A stretch of 64,000 nucleotides of DNA from JBBRCX01 sp038204465 (GTDB lineage Bacteria; Planctomycetota; Phycisphaerae; Tepidisphaerales; Tepidisphaeraceae). The notes below the pieces were generated by a model. The model was not told where the DNA came from and searched no databases. It saw only the letters and a program-made list of their open reading frames with translations. Both the position numbers and the translations under genes were made by a program. Shown here piece by piece: positions 25,988 to 34,870 of this stretch. The first letter of the stretch is position 1. Every line of letters starts with the position of its first letter. Location: NCBI GenBank assembly GCA_038204465.1, contig JBBRCX010000003.1, forward strand, positions 29,433 to 93,432. Reading direction: 5' to 3'.

Positions 25988-27226
25988 ATGGCACGAGTTG
26001 AGCTTCAAAAAGTCTCGAAGATTTACGCTGGCGGTGTGAAGGCCGTGGACGCGATCGATCTTCAGATTGCGGACCAGGAGTTCGTCGTGCTCGTCGGCCC
26101 GTCGGGATGCGGGAAGAGCACGACGCTGCGGATGGTGGCGGGGTTGGAAGACATTTCTTCGGGGGTTATCCGGATCGGCGATCGCGTTGTGAATGACGTC
26201 GCGCCCAAAGACCGCGACATCGCGATGGTGTTCCAGAATTACGCCCTGTACCCGCACATGACGGTGTACAAGAACATGGAGTTCGGGCTGAAGCTTCGGC
26301 GGATGCCAAAGCCGCAGCGGCATGAGCGGGTGATTCAAGCGGCGAGGATACTGGACATCGAGCACTTGCTGGATCGCAAGCCCAAGGCGCTGTCGGGCGG
26401 GCAGCGGCAGCGCGTCGCTGTCGGCCGGGCGATCGTGCGCGAGCCGGCGGCGTTCCTGTTCGACGAGCCGCTCTCGAATCTCGACGCGAAGCTGCGCGTG
26501 ACCACGCGGGCCGAGCTGAAGCGACTGCATCACCGCCTGCGGACGACCACGATTTATGTCACCCACGATCAGGAAGAGGCGATGACCCTGGGGGACCGGA
26601 TCGTGGTGATGAAAGAGGGCGTGATCCAGCAGGCCGACACGCCCTTGAATACCTATAATTCTCCGACCAACCGTTTCGTGGCGGGGTTTATCGGAATGCC
26701 GCCGATGAATTTCTTCGACGGTGCGGTGAAGATGGTCGACGGCGAGATGGTTTTCGAGGAAGGGTGTCTGGAGCGGTTCGGGTCGGCCAATGGCGGCCCG
26801 AAGGGCAGCCCAAAGGCGAGCACTGGGGCGCCGATTGTGCCTGCCGGCGAGTTGACGCTGCCGGGCAACGGGTTTAGGCTTCCCGTGCCGCCCCATCTGG
26901 TGGAAACCCTGGCTGGCGCGGTCGGCAGGCACGTTGTCATGGGCATTCGCCCGGAACACCTGCACGTTAAGCCGGTTAACGGCGCCGCGGTGGCGGTCTT
27001 GAGCGTGAAATTGAAGGTGATCGAGCCGTTGGGAAATGACATGGATGTATACGTGAGCACCAACCTGAATGACGGGATCGTCGGGCGGGTTGAGGCTCAG
27101 CCGGGCCTCGAGGTCGACACGCAGGCAACCCTGCATGTCGACCTGCGAAGGGCCCATTTTTTCGAACCCGGAGAGACCGGGATGAACTTGAGCAAAGCGA
27201 GCGAGCCTGCCCATGCACTTGCATAA
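25988..27226 (+). CDS. Sugar ABC transporter ATP-binding protein (UgpC/MalK type)
   Basis: A 412-residue CUT1-type ATPase. Walker A GPSGCGKST, Q-loop VFQNYALYPHMTV, signature LSGGQRQRVAVGRAI, Walker B FLFDEPLSNLD and switch VTHDQEEA are all intact. The C-terminal ~170 residues form the regulatory TOBE region (VMGIRPEHL) and are longer than in MalK. No permease or binding protein is nearby, so it may serve several dispersed sugar transporters. It has its own promoter and a terminator (27327-27351). Confidence 0.9.
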   Translation: MARVELQKVSKIYAGGVKAVDAIDLQIADQEFVVLVGPSGCGKSTTLRMVAGLEDISSGVIRIGDRVVNDVAPKDRDIAMVFQNYALYPHMTVYKNMEFGLKLRRMPKPQRHERVIQAARILDIEHLLDRKPKALSGGQRQRVAVGRAIVREPAAFLFDEPLSNLDAKLRVTTRAELKRLHHRLRTTTIYVTHDQEEAMTLGDRIVVMKEGVIQQADTPLNTYNSPTNRFVAGFIGMPPMNFFDGAVKMVDGEMVFEEGCLERFGSANGGPKGSPKASTGAPIVPAGELTLPGNGFRLPVPPHLVETLAGAVGRHVVMGIRPEHLHVKPVNGAAVAVLSVKLKVIEPLGNDMDVYVSTNLNDGIVGRVEAQPGLEVDTQATLHVDLRRAHFFEPGETGMNLSKASEPAHALA

Positions 27227-27326
27227 GCAAAAGCATGGACGAGCGGCCCGGGCGACAACCTCGCCCATCCGGAGGACCTTCGGATGAGCGGGTAAGCGTT
27301 TGCCTACAAGTTCGGTTCGGAAGAGT

Positions 27327-27351
27327 GGCCGCCCGATCGTGGTGGCCTTTT
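27327..27351 (+). terminator. Rho-independent terminator between the ABC ATPase gene and nusA
   Basis: GGCCGCC (27327-27333), 7-base loop, GGTGGCC (27341-27347) with one G-T pair, then TTTT. It separates the transporter gene from the nusA operon. Confidence 0.6.
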
Positions 27352-27390
27352 CGTTTGTAGGGATGTGCTGATCGAGAGAAGAGTTTGAAC

Positions 27391-27431
27391 AACCGAATAG
27401 TACAACCGCATAGTCTGCAAAAACCGAATAG
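27391..27431 (+). repeat. Three AACCGAATAG-type decamers before nusA
   Basis: AACCGAATAG at 27391, AACCGCATAG at 27404 and AACCGAATAG at 27422, the last ending 9 bases before the nusA ATG. They lie in the presumed nusA leader and could be a protein-binding site; there is no direct evidence. Confidence 0.55.
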
Positions 27432-27440
27432 CGAGGACCT

Positions 27441-29030
27441 ATGAATCCTGAGTTGATCCGCATCGTAGACGGGATGGCGCGCGACAAGAACATCGAGCGC
27501 GACCAGATCTACACCGACATTGAGCAAGCCATCGCGTCGGGGCTGCGCAAACAGTTCAACACGGAGGATACGAGTGAATTCACCGTGTCGCTCGACCGGG
27601 TGACGGGCGACATCAAGGCCTTCCGCCAGCCGGCGGACCAGCCGCAGCAGGAATTGCCGCTGTCGATCGTGGGACGCATCGGAGCTCAGACCGTGAAGCA
27701 GGTAATGATCCAGCTCATCCGGCAGGACGAGCGGGGAAGCATTTACGAGGAATATAAAGACCGGGTTGGAACGATCGTGACCGGCACCATCGCGCGGTTC
27801 GAGGGCCCGACGATGATCGTCAGCCTCGGCCGCTCCGAAGGAATCATGCCGCGCAGCGAGCAGATCCCGGGCGAAACCCACCAGGTGGGCGAGCGCATCC
27901 AGGCGCTGATCATGGAAGTACGCGACACGCCTTCGGCGGTGAAGATCATCTTGAGCCGCAGCCATCCGGAACTGATCCGGCGGCTCTTCGAGCGCGAGGT
28001 TCCGGAGGTTGGCGAGCGGACAATCGAGATCAAGGCGCTGGCCCGTGAGCCGGGGCACCGGACCAAGATCGCGGTCAGCTCGATCGACAGCAAGGTGGAC
28101 GCGGTCGGCGCCTGTGTTGGCGTGCGCGGCAGCCGCATCAAGAACATCGTGGACGAACTGGGCGGTGAGAAGATCGATATCGTGCGCTGGAACGAGTCGT
28201 CGCAGATCCTGATCGGCAATGCGCTGAAGCCGGCCGAGGTGACGGAGGTGGCGCTCTGTTTCGAGCTGGGACGGGCAACGGTGGTGGTGAATGATGACCA
28301 GCTCAGCCTGGCGATCGGCAAGCGCGGGCAGAACGTGCGTCTCGCGGCCCGGCTTACCGGTTGGGACGTGGACATCCTCACCCCGCCGGAATTCCAGGCC
28401 GGTGTGCAGCGGCTCGACCAGACGCTGAAGACGATTGACGGAATCACGCAGGAGATGGTCGACAAAGTGATTGCGCTGGGTCTGATCGACGTGCGAGATA
28501 TTGAAGAGGTCGGCACCGGCCCGCTGATGGAAGAACTGACGCTCGACGAAGAGACAGCGCAACGGGTGGTCGATCGGTGTGCCACGGAAGCGAAGATCGT
28601 GGCCAGCGAGCAGGAGACCAAGAAGGCCGCCGAAGCCAAGGCAAGGGCCGCGGATCGCGAGGCCTTTCTTGCGGGTCAGCGCGCGGATGCGGAGGCGTTT
28701 GCCAACCCGCTGCTGCCGCAGGACGGTGAAGCGTCCGCCAAGGCTGACGACCCATTTGGCGGCGCGCCGGCGGACGAAAACGGGGAGCGGATGCCCGGTG
28801 CGATGGAATCGACAGAGGGATCGGCCCCGGAGATCACGACTCACAAGGAAGGGGAGCTTTCCTCAGGCGCGGAGCTTTCTCCGGAGGAACGCGCGATCCA
28901 GGGGCTGAGCGAGGATGAGAATGTTGAGGAGGCGCGCAAAGACTACGCCGACGAGGACGCAGACACCGCCGCCCTCGCGGAAGGCCGGGCCGAACCGCCG
29001 GCCACGACGCGCGACGAGCCGGCGGCATAA
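27441..29030 (+). CDS. nusA: Transcription termination/antitermination factor NusA
   Basis: A 529-residue NusA. Order: N-terminal RNA polymerase-binding domain (1-125), S1 domain (GTIVTGTIARFEGPTMIV, about 115-180), two KH domains (GVRGSRIKNIVDELGGEKID; LAIGKRGQNVRLAARL), then a short helix-hairpin-helix part (350-400). The last 130 residues are acidic and low complexity, unlike E. coli NusA. It heads the nusA-infB-rbfA group; the usual upstream rimP is absent. NusA acts at boxA-containing leaders, which is of interest given the boxA-like elements in this window. Confidence 0.95.
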   Translation: MNPELIRIVDGMARDKNIERDQIYTDIEQAIASGLRKQFNTEDTSEFTVSLDRVTGDIKAFRQPADQPQQELPLSIVGRIGAQTVKQVMIQLIRQDERGSIYEEYKDRVGTIVTGTIARFEGPTMIVSLGRSEGIMPRSEQIPGETHQVGERIQALIMEVRDTPSAVKIILSRSHPELIRRLFEREVPEVGERTIEIKALAREPGHRTKIAVSSIDSKVDAVGACVGVRGSRIKNIVDELGGEKIDIVRWNESSQILIGNALKPAEVTEVALCFELGRATVVVNDDQLSLAIGKRGQNVRLAARLTGWDVDILTPPEFQAGVQRLDQTLKTIDGITQEMVDKVIALGLIDVRDIEEVGTGPLMEELTLDEETAQRVVDRCATEAKIVASEQETKKAAEAKARAADREAFLAGQRADAEAFANPLLPQDGEASAKADDPFGGAPADENGERMPGAMESTEGSAPEITTHKEGELSSGAELSPEERAIQGLSEDENVEEARKDYADEDADTAALAEGRAEPPATTRDEPAA

Positions 29031-29184
29031 GTTTTCGGAGCGATCAGACGCCGACCCGCGTGGGCCGGCGAACGTAAGTGGTTAAGGGTGTGTGAAACGC
29101 GCGACCTGAAGCAGGTTGCTTTCGGGCGGGCGGTTAAGATGAACGCCGCCGCCCATGGGGTCGCCGGGTTTTTAGGAGTCCGTT

Positions 29185-32034
29185 TTGGCTAAAGGTATTC
29201 GAGTCAATCAGCTCGCCAAAGAGCTTGGTGTGGAGAGCAAGTCGATCCTCACGAAGCTTCGGGACGAGGGTCTGGCCGACAAGGCGCCGAACCACATGAG
29301 CGTGCTGCCGCTGGGGCTGGCGGAGTCCGTGCGTGAGTGGTTCAGCAGCGGCGCGGGGGGCGTTGGCACTGCGGTGGAGACGGCCGCCCCACCGGTCGCG
29401 GTCAAGCCCAAACGAGTGCGACCGACGCGGAAGAAGGTGATCGACACCGCCGAAGTGCCCACAGGCGACGCGCTGCAGGACCAGCAGACGGCAATGGAGC
29501 ATCCCGCGCCGGAGGCGTATCCGGTTGAGCCGGAACCCGCGGTCGCTCCAGCGCCGATCGTCGATGCACCGGCGGCCTTTTCGCCGGTCGTCGAACTGCC
29601 CGTCCGTGACGTTCATCAGATCAGTCCACCGCCAGCGGCGCCGGAGATGCCGGCGCCCGCGGCTCCGTTGCCGGCCGCGGCGATTGCAGCGCCGCCGGCG
29701 CCCGCCGCGCCTTCGCACCGGGCGCCGACCCAGCCCCTGGATCCGAACCGTCCGCCAGTGTCGCGTCCCACCATCACGCTGGGCCCATCACGGGGCGCGG
29801 GTCCTGCAGTGGTTGAGCGCAAGAGCATCGCCACCGCGCCGAAGCTGGTTCCGGAACCGGCCAAGATCCAGGGCCCGAGTGTCGTTCGGGTTGAGAAGGC
29901 GGACAACCTGCCGACACCGCGTGCACGTCCGCGTCCTGGCGCCGGGGCGCCGGAGAGCGGTCCCGGCTTTACGACAGCGCGGCCGCAGACCGGCCGCGGG
30001 GTGAAGGTAAGCGAGGAGGAGGAGGAAGAGGCACGCAAGAAGGCGGCAAAGGGCGGCGGCAAGGGAACGCTGTCGACCCGCAGGCGCGGCCCGGACGGCC
30101 GGCGCGGAGACGCCATCGATAAGATCAAGGAATTTACCGAGGCGGATCTCGAGGAACGGCGCACGCGGTTGTCCGAAGCGGGCAAGCACCGCAGCGTGTT
30201 TGACAGCCACCTCGAGCAGATGAAGCGGCGCGGCCATCACATCCAGGCGCTGACCGGGGTGCAGAAGGGCGAGCCGATCCCGATCGAGGAGCCGATCACG
30301 GTCAAGAGCCTGTCGGCCGCGCTGGGCGTGAAGAGCAGTGAGATCATCGGGAAGCTGATGCGCCAGGGCGTCTTTGCCACCATCAACCAGGGCCTGGACC
30401 GCGACAGCGCTGGAATGATCGCGCTGGAATACGGCATCGAGCTTCAGATCGCACAGCAAGCGACGATGGAGGAGGAGCTGGTCGGGGAGTTCGAGCACCG
30501 CGAGAGCGCGCCGGAGAATCTCGTTGGCCGCCCGCCGGTGGTGACCATTCTCGGGCACGTGGATCACGGCAAGACTTCGTTGCTGGACAAGATTCGAAAC
30601 GCGAATGTGGCGGCGGGCGAGGCAGGGGGCATTACCCAGCACACCGCGGCGTGGATGGTCCAGCTCGGCGAAAAGCGCGTCACCTTCATCGATACGCCCG
30701 GCCACCAGGCATTCACCAGCATGCGTGCCCGCGGCGCGAACATGACGGACGTGGTCGTCCTGGTGGTTAGCGCCGCCGAGGGCGTGCAGCCTCAGACGGT
30801 CGAATCGATCAACCACGCTCGGGCAGCCGAGGTGCCGATCGTGGTGGCGATGAACAAGATTGACCGTCCTGACGCCAACGAGCAGCAGGTGCTTGGACAG
30901 CTCGCGGCGCAGGGGTTGAACCCTGTCGAGTGGGGCGGCGACATCGAAGTCGTGCGCACCAGCGCCGTCACCGGGCAGGGAATCAAGGACCTGATCGAAA
31001 TCCTCGACTACCAGGCGGAACTCCTGGAGCTGAAGGCGAATCCCGACGCACCCGCCCGCGGCGCGGTCATCGAATCCCGGATTGACCCGGGGCTGGGCGC
31101 CGTCGCAACCGTCCTGGTGCAGGATGGCACACTCCGCGTTGGCGATGTGATCCTGTCGGGTCCGGGTTATGGCCGAATCCGCAGTCTGATCAACGATCGC
31201 GGCGAGATGATCCAGGAGGCGGGCCCGGCCACGCCGGTAATCGTCAGCGGATTGGACGAGCTTCCGGGCTCAGGCGATAAGTTTTACGTCATCGAAAACA
31301 TCGACCGCGCCCGTTCGATCGCCGAAGAGCGTCAGGCGCAATTGCGCCAGAACCAGCTCGGCGGGAAGACGCAGGTGAGCCTCTCCAACCTGATGGACAC
31401 CATCAAGGCCGGCGAGGTCAAGACCATCAACCTGATCATCAAGGGCGACGTGCAAGGATCGGTGGAGACGCTGCAGAAGACCGTTACCGATGCCAACACG
31501 GACGAAGTGAGGGTGCGCGTGATTCACGCCGCGGTCGGCGGGATCACCGAGAGCGACGTCGAGCTGGCGGACGCTTCCACCGCGGTGATCATCGGTTTCC
31601 ACGTCGTTCCCGACGAATCCGCCCGCGCGATGGCGGAGCAGCGGCGGGTGGAGATCCGGCTCTACCGCGTGATCTACGAGATCTTCGATGACCTGAAGAA
31701 GGCCCTGTCCGGATTGCTCGAGCCGGAGACTCGCGAGAAGCTCCACGGACACGCGGAGATCCGCCAGGTGTTCAAGGTCAGTCGTGTCGGAAACATCGCC
31801 GGATGCATGGTCACGGACGGGCATATCCAGCGCGGCAGCAAGATCCGCCTGAGCCGCGGCGGGATCGTCATCACCGAGGACCTGTCGATCGAGACGCTTC
31901 GCCGCCTGAAGGATGACGTGAAGGAGGTCAAATCCGGTTTCGAGTGCGGCATCAAGCTGGCCAACTATGACGACATCAAGATTGGCGACATTATGGAGGC
32001 GTACATCCGCGAGACGTTCCAGAGGACGCTGTAA
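29185..32034 (+). CDS. infB: Translation initiation factor IF-2
   Basis: A 949-residue IF-2, the GTPase that brings initiator tRNA to the ribosome. The start is a TTG, chosen because AGGAG (29174-29178) lies 6 bases upstream and because it begins the conserved IF2_N domain (AKGIRVNQLAKELGV). A long Pro/Ala-rich linker fills residues 60-300. The G domain has GHVDHGKTSLLDKIR, DTPGHQAF and NKIDRPDAN; domains II, III and IV follow to the end. Length is above the E. coli value (890) because of the linker. A hairpin without T-run lies in the 154-bp gap after nusA. Confidence 0.96.
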   Translation: MAKGIRVNQLAKELGVESKSILTKLRDEGLADKAPNHMSVLPLGLAESVREWFSSGAGGVGTAVETAAPPVAVKPKRVRPTRKKVIDTAEVPTGDALQDQQTAMEHPAPEAYPVEPEPAVAPAPIVDAPAAFSPVVELPVRDVHQISPPPAAPEMPAPAAPLPAAAIAAPPAPAAPSHRAPTQPLDPNRPPVSRPTITLGPSRGAGPAVVERKSIATAPKLVPEPAKIQGPSVVRVEKADNLPTPRARPRPGAGAPESGPGFTTARPQTGRGVKVSEEEEEEARKKAAKGGGKGTLSTRRRGPDGRRGDAIDKIKEFTEADLEERRTRLSEAGKHRSVFDSHLEQMKRRGHHIQALTGVQKGEPIPIEEPITVKSLSAALGVKSSEIIGKLMRQGVFATINQGLDRDSAGMIALEYGIELQIAQQATMEEELVGEFEHRESAPENLVGRPPVVTILGHVDHGKTSLLDKIRNANVAAGEAGGITQHTAAWMVQLGEKRVTFIDTPGHQAFTSMRARGANMTDVVVLVVSAAEGVQPQTVESINHARAAEVPIVVAMNKIDRPDANEQQVLGQLAAQGLNPVEWGGDIEVVRTSAVTGQGIKDLIEILDYQAELLELKANPDAPARGAVIESRIDPGLGAVATVLVQDGTLRVGDVILSGPGYGRIRSLINDRGEMIQEAGPATPVIVSGLDELPGSGDKFYVIENIDRARSIAEERQAQLRQNQLGGKTQVSLSNLMDTIKAGEVKTINLIIKGDVQGSVETLQKTVTDANTDEVRVRVIHAAVGGITESDVELADASTAVIIGFHVVPDESARAMAEQRRVEIRLYRVIYEIFDDLKKALSGLLEPETREKLHGHAEIRQVFKVSRVGNIAGCMVTDGHIQRGSKIRLSRGGIVITEDLSIETLRRLKDDVKEVKSGFECGIKLANYDDIKIGDIMEAYIRETFQRTL

Positions 32035-32049
32035 GGCGAGGGATGTCGT

Positions 32050-32295
32050 GTGAGGAAATGGCTGGCACGCGTGTCGCTGCTGTTTGTGCTGGCGGGCTGC
32101 CAGCGCGGCGCGTATTTCGAGCAGCGGCAGCCGACGGCGAACGACACTCCCTTCGGGGGAGGGTTCCCGCCGAGCCAGCATCCCGATGGGGATCGTTTTC
32201 AGGACTACCAGCGGCGCAACGAAATTCGACTGGTCGTGCCGAATGGCGCCGGGCAGGCACTGACCAGCGAGCGGCCCAGCACCGCAGCCAGGTGA
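32050..32295 (+). CDS. Small lipoprotein in the infB operon
   Basis: 81 residues from a GTG start with AAGGCGAGGG just upstream. The signal ends in a lipobox LFVLAGC (Cys17). The mature part is short, polar and rich in Gln, Pro and Arg (YFEQRQPTANDTPFGGG). No family is recognised. It sits 15 bp after infB and 1 bp before the DUF503 gene, an odd place for a lipoprotein, so it is probably lineage-specific. Confidence 0.6.
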   Translation: MRKWLARVSLLFVLAGCQRGAYFEQRQPTANDTPFGGGFPPSQHPDGDRFQDYQRRNEIRLVVPNGAGQALTSERPSTAAR

Positions 32296-32296
32296 G

Positions 32297-32578
32297 ATGA
32301 CGATCGGCGTGCTCCAGCTGGAACTGTCGGTTACCGACGCGATGTCCCTCAAGGACAAACGGCGGGTGATCAAGAGCATCAAGGACCGGATTGCCCACGC
32401 GCATAACGTCTCCATCGCCGAGGTGGGCGCGCTCGACGAGCACCGCCGTTCGATCCTGGGCCTTGCGATGGTGAGCAACGACAGCCGTTATGTTGAAGGC
32501 GCGTTGAGCAAGCTGGTCGACTTCGTTCGGATGGTGCCGCAGGTCAGTCTGATTGACTACCAGATCGAGCTGCTCTGA
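32297..32578 (+). CDS. DUF503 domain protein (YlxP-like)
   Basis: A 93-residue protein that spans the whole DUF503 domain: GVLQLELSVTDAMSLKDKRRVIKS at the start and the ferredoxin-like VSIAEVGALDEHRRSILGLAMVSND core. In many bacteria this gene lies between infB and rbfA (ylxP in Bacillus), exactly as here. Its function is not established; an association with ribosome maturation is inferred from context. Confidence 0.88.
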   Translation: MTIGVLQLELSVTDAMSLKDKRRVIKSIKDRIAHAHNVSIAEVGALDEHRRSILGLAMVSNDSRYVEGALSKLVDFVRMVPQVSLIDYQIELL

Positions 32579-32595
32579 AAGCAGGAAACGACCGG

Positions 32596-32623
32596 GGCGA
32601 GGGCACGCCTCGCCGTTTTTGTT
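32596..32623 (+). terminator. Rho-independent terminator inside the infB-rbfA gene order
   Basis: Perfect stem GGCGAGG (32596-32602) and CCTCGCC (32608-32614), 5-base loop, then GTTTTTGTT. It lies between the DUF503 stop and rbfA, 18 bp before the rbfA ATG. Confidence 0.8.
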
Positions 32624-32641
32624 GCATGACGCGGCGACGCG

Positions 32642-33109
32642 ATGTCCAGACGCACCGAGAGAGTCGCCAGTACGATCCAGCAGGAGCTGGCGCAGATCAT
32701 CATGCGCGAGCTGAGCGATCCGCGGCTGACGGGGCTGCCCAGCATCACGCGCGTGAAGGTAAGCCCGGATCTTTCCATCGCTGACGTGTACGTGACGATC
32801 ATGGGGACGCCGGGGCAGCAAACGGCGGCCCTGAACGCGCTGCGGCATTCGGCGGGCATGATGCGGACGAAGCTGACGAAGGTGCTGACGCTGCGCGTCG
32901 CGCCGTTTTTGAAGTTTCACTTCGACGAGAACCTGAAGAAGGAGATGGCGGTGCTCGACCTGCTGCGCAAGGTGCAGGAAGAGAATGAAGAGCTGGACCG
33001 GAAGCGCGCCGCCGAAGCGGCGGCTGCCGGGGAAGGCGCGGGCGTGGCCGGCGAGGGCAAACCCTCCGGCGCCGGCGAAATCGAGACACGGGACAACAAC
33101 GAGACATGA
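32642..33109 (+). CDS. rbfA: Ribosome-binding factor A
   Basis: A 155-residue RbfA, a 30S maturation factor acting near the 5' end of 16S rRNA. The KH-type core is read from SRRTERVASTIQQELAQIIM, ITRVKVSPDLSIADVYVTIMG and the helix before LRVAPFLKFHFDE. The C-terminal 30 residues are Ala/Gly-rich. The stop overlaps the next start as ATGA (33106-33109), so the next protein is translationally coupled to RbfA. A strong terminator precedes the gene, so it may have its own promoter or depend on readthrough. Confidence 0.92.
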   Translation: MSRRTERVASTIQQELAQIIMRELSDPRLTGLPSITRVKVSPDLSIADVYVTIMGTPGQQTAALNALRHSAGMMRTKLTKVLTLRVAPFLKFHFDENLKKEMAVLDLLRKVQEENEELDRKRAAEAAAAGEGAGVAGEGKPSGAGEIETRDNNET

Positions 33110-33738
33110 AAAACGCGACCAAACACGCCGACGACCTCAAGGCGCTGCTCAAGCGGCTGATGAGGGAGCACAAGCCGGAGCCCAGACAGCCGCAGGAGCC
33201 GCTGAAGGCCCTGGTGAAGGGGGCGATGAGCTTTGACATGCCCGAGTCCAAGGCGGAGGAGGCGATGCGCCACATCGACCGAGAGTTTGTCGATCTGAAC
33301 GAACTGCGCGTTGCCACCGACCTCGAGATCCAGGGACTCCTGGGCACCCGCTACCCGATCATCGAGCGCCGGGTGGCCATGATCACCCAGTCACTGAACA
33401 ACATTTTCGAGCGCGAGCACACGCTGAGCCTCGACCGGCTGAAGACCATCAGTAAGCGCGATGCGCGGCAGTTTCTTCGCGAACTTCCGGACATCCATCC
33501 GTTTGTGGAGGCGTACGTGATGCTGTTCGCTTTCGACGGGCACGCCTTCCCGATTGACGACGAGATCGCGGGCTTGCTTCGCGAGCATGGGATCCTCGAC
33601 GAGCAAATGCCGCTGGACGAGGCGCAGCGCTTCGTCGAGCACCACTTCAAGGCGGAAGAATGTTACGATTTGTTCGCTGTCGCGCGCCGGGCGGTCTCCG
33701 AGGAATCCGGGCGGGGACGCAGGAAGGTGAAGAGCTGA
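33106..33738 (+). CDS. Degenerate endonuclease III-like (HhH-GPD fold) protein
   Basis: 210 residues. The helical pattern PLKALVKGAMSFDMPESKAEEAM, then EIQGLLGTRYPI, then LPDIHPFVEAYVML and FPIDDEIAGLLREHGIL follows the endonuclease III/HhH-GPD order. The catalytic Lys of the hairpin (LPGVGRKTA) is replaced by F133, and the hairpin glycines are lost, while an Asp equivalent to the second catalytic residue is kept (D151). There is no four-Cys iron-sulfur cluster. It therefore probably is not an active glycosylase. It overlaps rbfA by ATGA, which points to RNA or ribosome work. The fold call is by eye and needs structure prediction. Confidence 0.55.
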   Translation: MKNATKHADDLKALLKRLMREHKPEPRQPQEPLKALVKGAMSFDMPESKAEEAMRHIDREFVDLNELRVATDLEIQGLLGTRYPIIERRVAMITQSLNNIFEREHTLSLDRLKTISKRDARQFLRELPDIHPFVEAYVMLFAFDGHAFPIDDEIAGLLREHGILDEQMPLDEAQRFVEHHFKAEECYDLFAVARRAVSEESGRGRRKVKS

Positions 33739-33864
33739 CCGCGATTTCTTCGCGGGCTCATCCATCGATAGGATGGCGGCGGATCGGCGCGGCAGCGGAA
33801 GCTATCAGGCGGTGGCCGGTGGATCGGCACCGCGCTGGAATTGAATTTGTGCGCTGAGAGGACC

Positions 33865-34758
33865 ATGACCGACCGGCTTCCCCTATCCACGTTGCGACTT
33901 GGCCTGCCCAGCGGGAGCATGCAGGCTGCGACGATCGAGTTGTTCGGCCGCGCGGGGTTCCACATCAGCCTGCAGGAGCGAAGCGTCTTCCCGCAGATCG
34001 ACGACGAGAAGATGTCGGCGGTGCTGTTCCGCTCGCAGGAGATCAGCCGGTACGTCACCGACGGCATCGTCGATTGCGGCCTGACCGGGCACGACTGGAT
34101 CGTGGAAAACGGCAACGAGAACGACGTCATCGAAGTGTGCGAGCTCACCTACTCGCGCGCGACGTCGATGCCGGCGAAGTGGGTACTGGCGGTCCCGGAG
34201 GAGAGCGCGGCGCAGAAGCCGGAGGACCTTGCGGGCGGGATCATCGCGACCGAATTGGTGAACGTGACGCGCCGATATTTCGCCGAGCGCGGGGTGAAGG
34301 TGACGGTCGAGTTTTCCTGGGGCACCACCGAGATCAAGGCGCGGCTGGTTGACGCGATCGTCGACCTGACGGAAAGCGGCGCTTCCATCCGCGCCAACAA
34401 CCTCCGCGTGCTGGACACCCTGCTCTCCAGCACCATCCGCTTCGTCGCCAACAAGGACGCGTGGGCGGTCCCGTGGAAGCGGGAAAAGATGGAGAACGTG
34501 GCGATGCTTTTGAAGGGGGCGATCGAAGCGCGGGTCAAGGTGGGTCTGAAGATGAACGTGCCGGAGAACCGACTGGCGGAGGTGATCCGCTTCCTTCCCG
34601 CGGAGAAGAGCCCGACGGTGAGCCGCCTCGCGGATTCGGCGTGGGTGGCGGTTGAGGTCATTCTGGAAGAAAAACAGGAACGCGAACTGATTCCCGCCCT
34701 GAAGCGCGCCGGGGCGAGCGGCATCATTACCTATCCGCTGAACAAAGTAATTCCGTGA
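33865..34758 (+). CDS. hisG: ATP phosphoribosyltransferase (long form)
   Basis: A 297-residue HisG that condenses ATP and PRPP, the first step of histidine synthesis. The start has LRLGLPSGSMQAATIELF, the PRPP loop is DLTESGASIRANNL, and the C-terminal regulatory HisG_C domain (from about residue 225: LKMNVPENRLAEVIRFLPAEKSPT) makes it the long, HisZ-independent type. The ATG at 33865 is chosen over the TTG at 33841 because GAGAGG precedes it and homology starts right after. hisH is 17 kb away; other his genes are not in the window. Confidence 0.93.
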   Translation: MTDRLPLSTLRLGLPSGSMQAATIELFGRAGFHISLQERSVFPQIDDEKMSAVLFRSQEISRYVTDGIVDCGLTGHDWIVENGNENDVIEVCELTYSRATSMPAKWVLAVPEESAAQKPEDLAGGIIATELVNVTRRYFAERGVKVTVEFSWGTTEIKARLVDAIVDLTESGASIRANNLRVLDTLLSSTIRFVANKDAWAVPWKREKMENVAMLLKGAIEARVKVGLKMNVPENRLAEVIRFLPAEKSPTVSRLADSAWVAVEVILEEKQERELIPALKRAGASGIITYPLNKVIP

Positions 34759-34870
34759 CCGCGGCACAATCCATCGGCGCTGCGCATCATTGCGTCCCGG
34801 GGGGTGAGATTCCCCGTCCCCGGCCAGCGGGCCGCGCATATCATAGGGGACGCCCGCACTGGCTTTGTCG

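Noticed and set aside
25718..28844. Two long minus frames (591 and 622 codons) over the ABC ATPase and nusA genes
   Set aside because: Shadows of well-identified plus-strand genes, with shadow-type composition.
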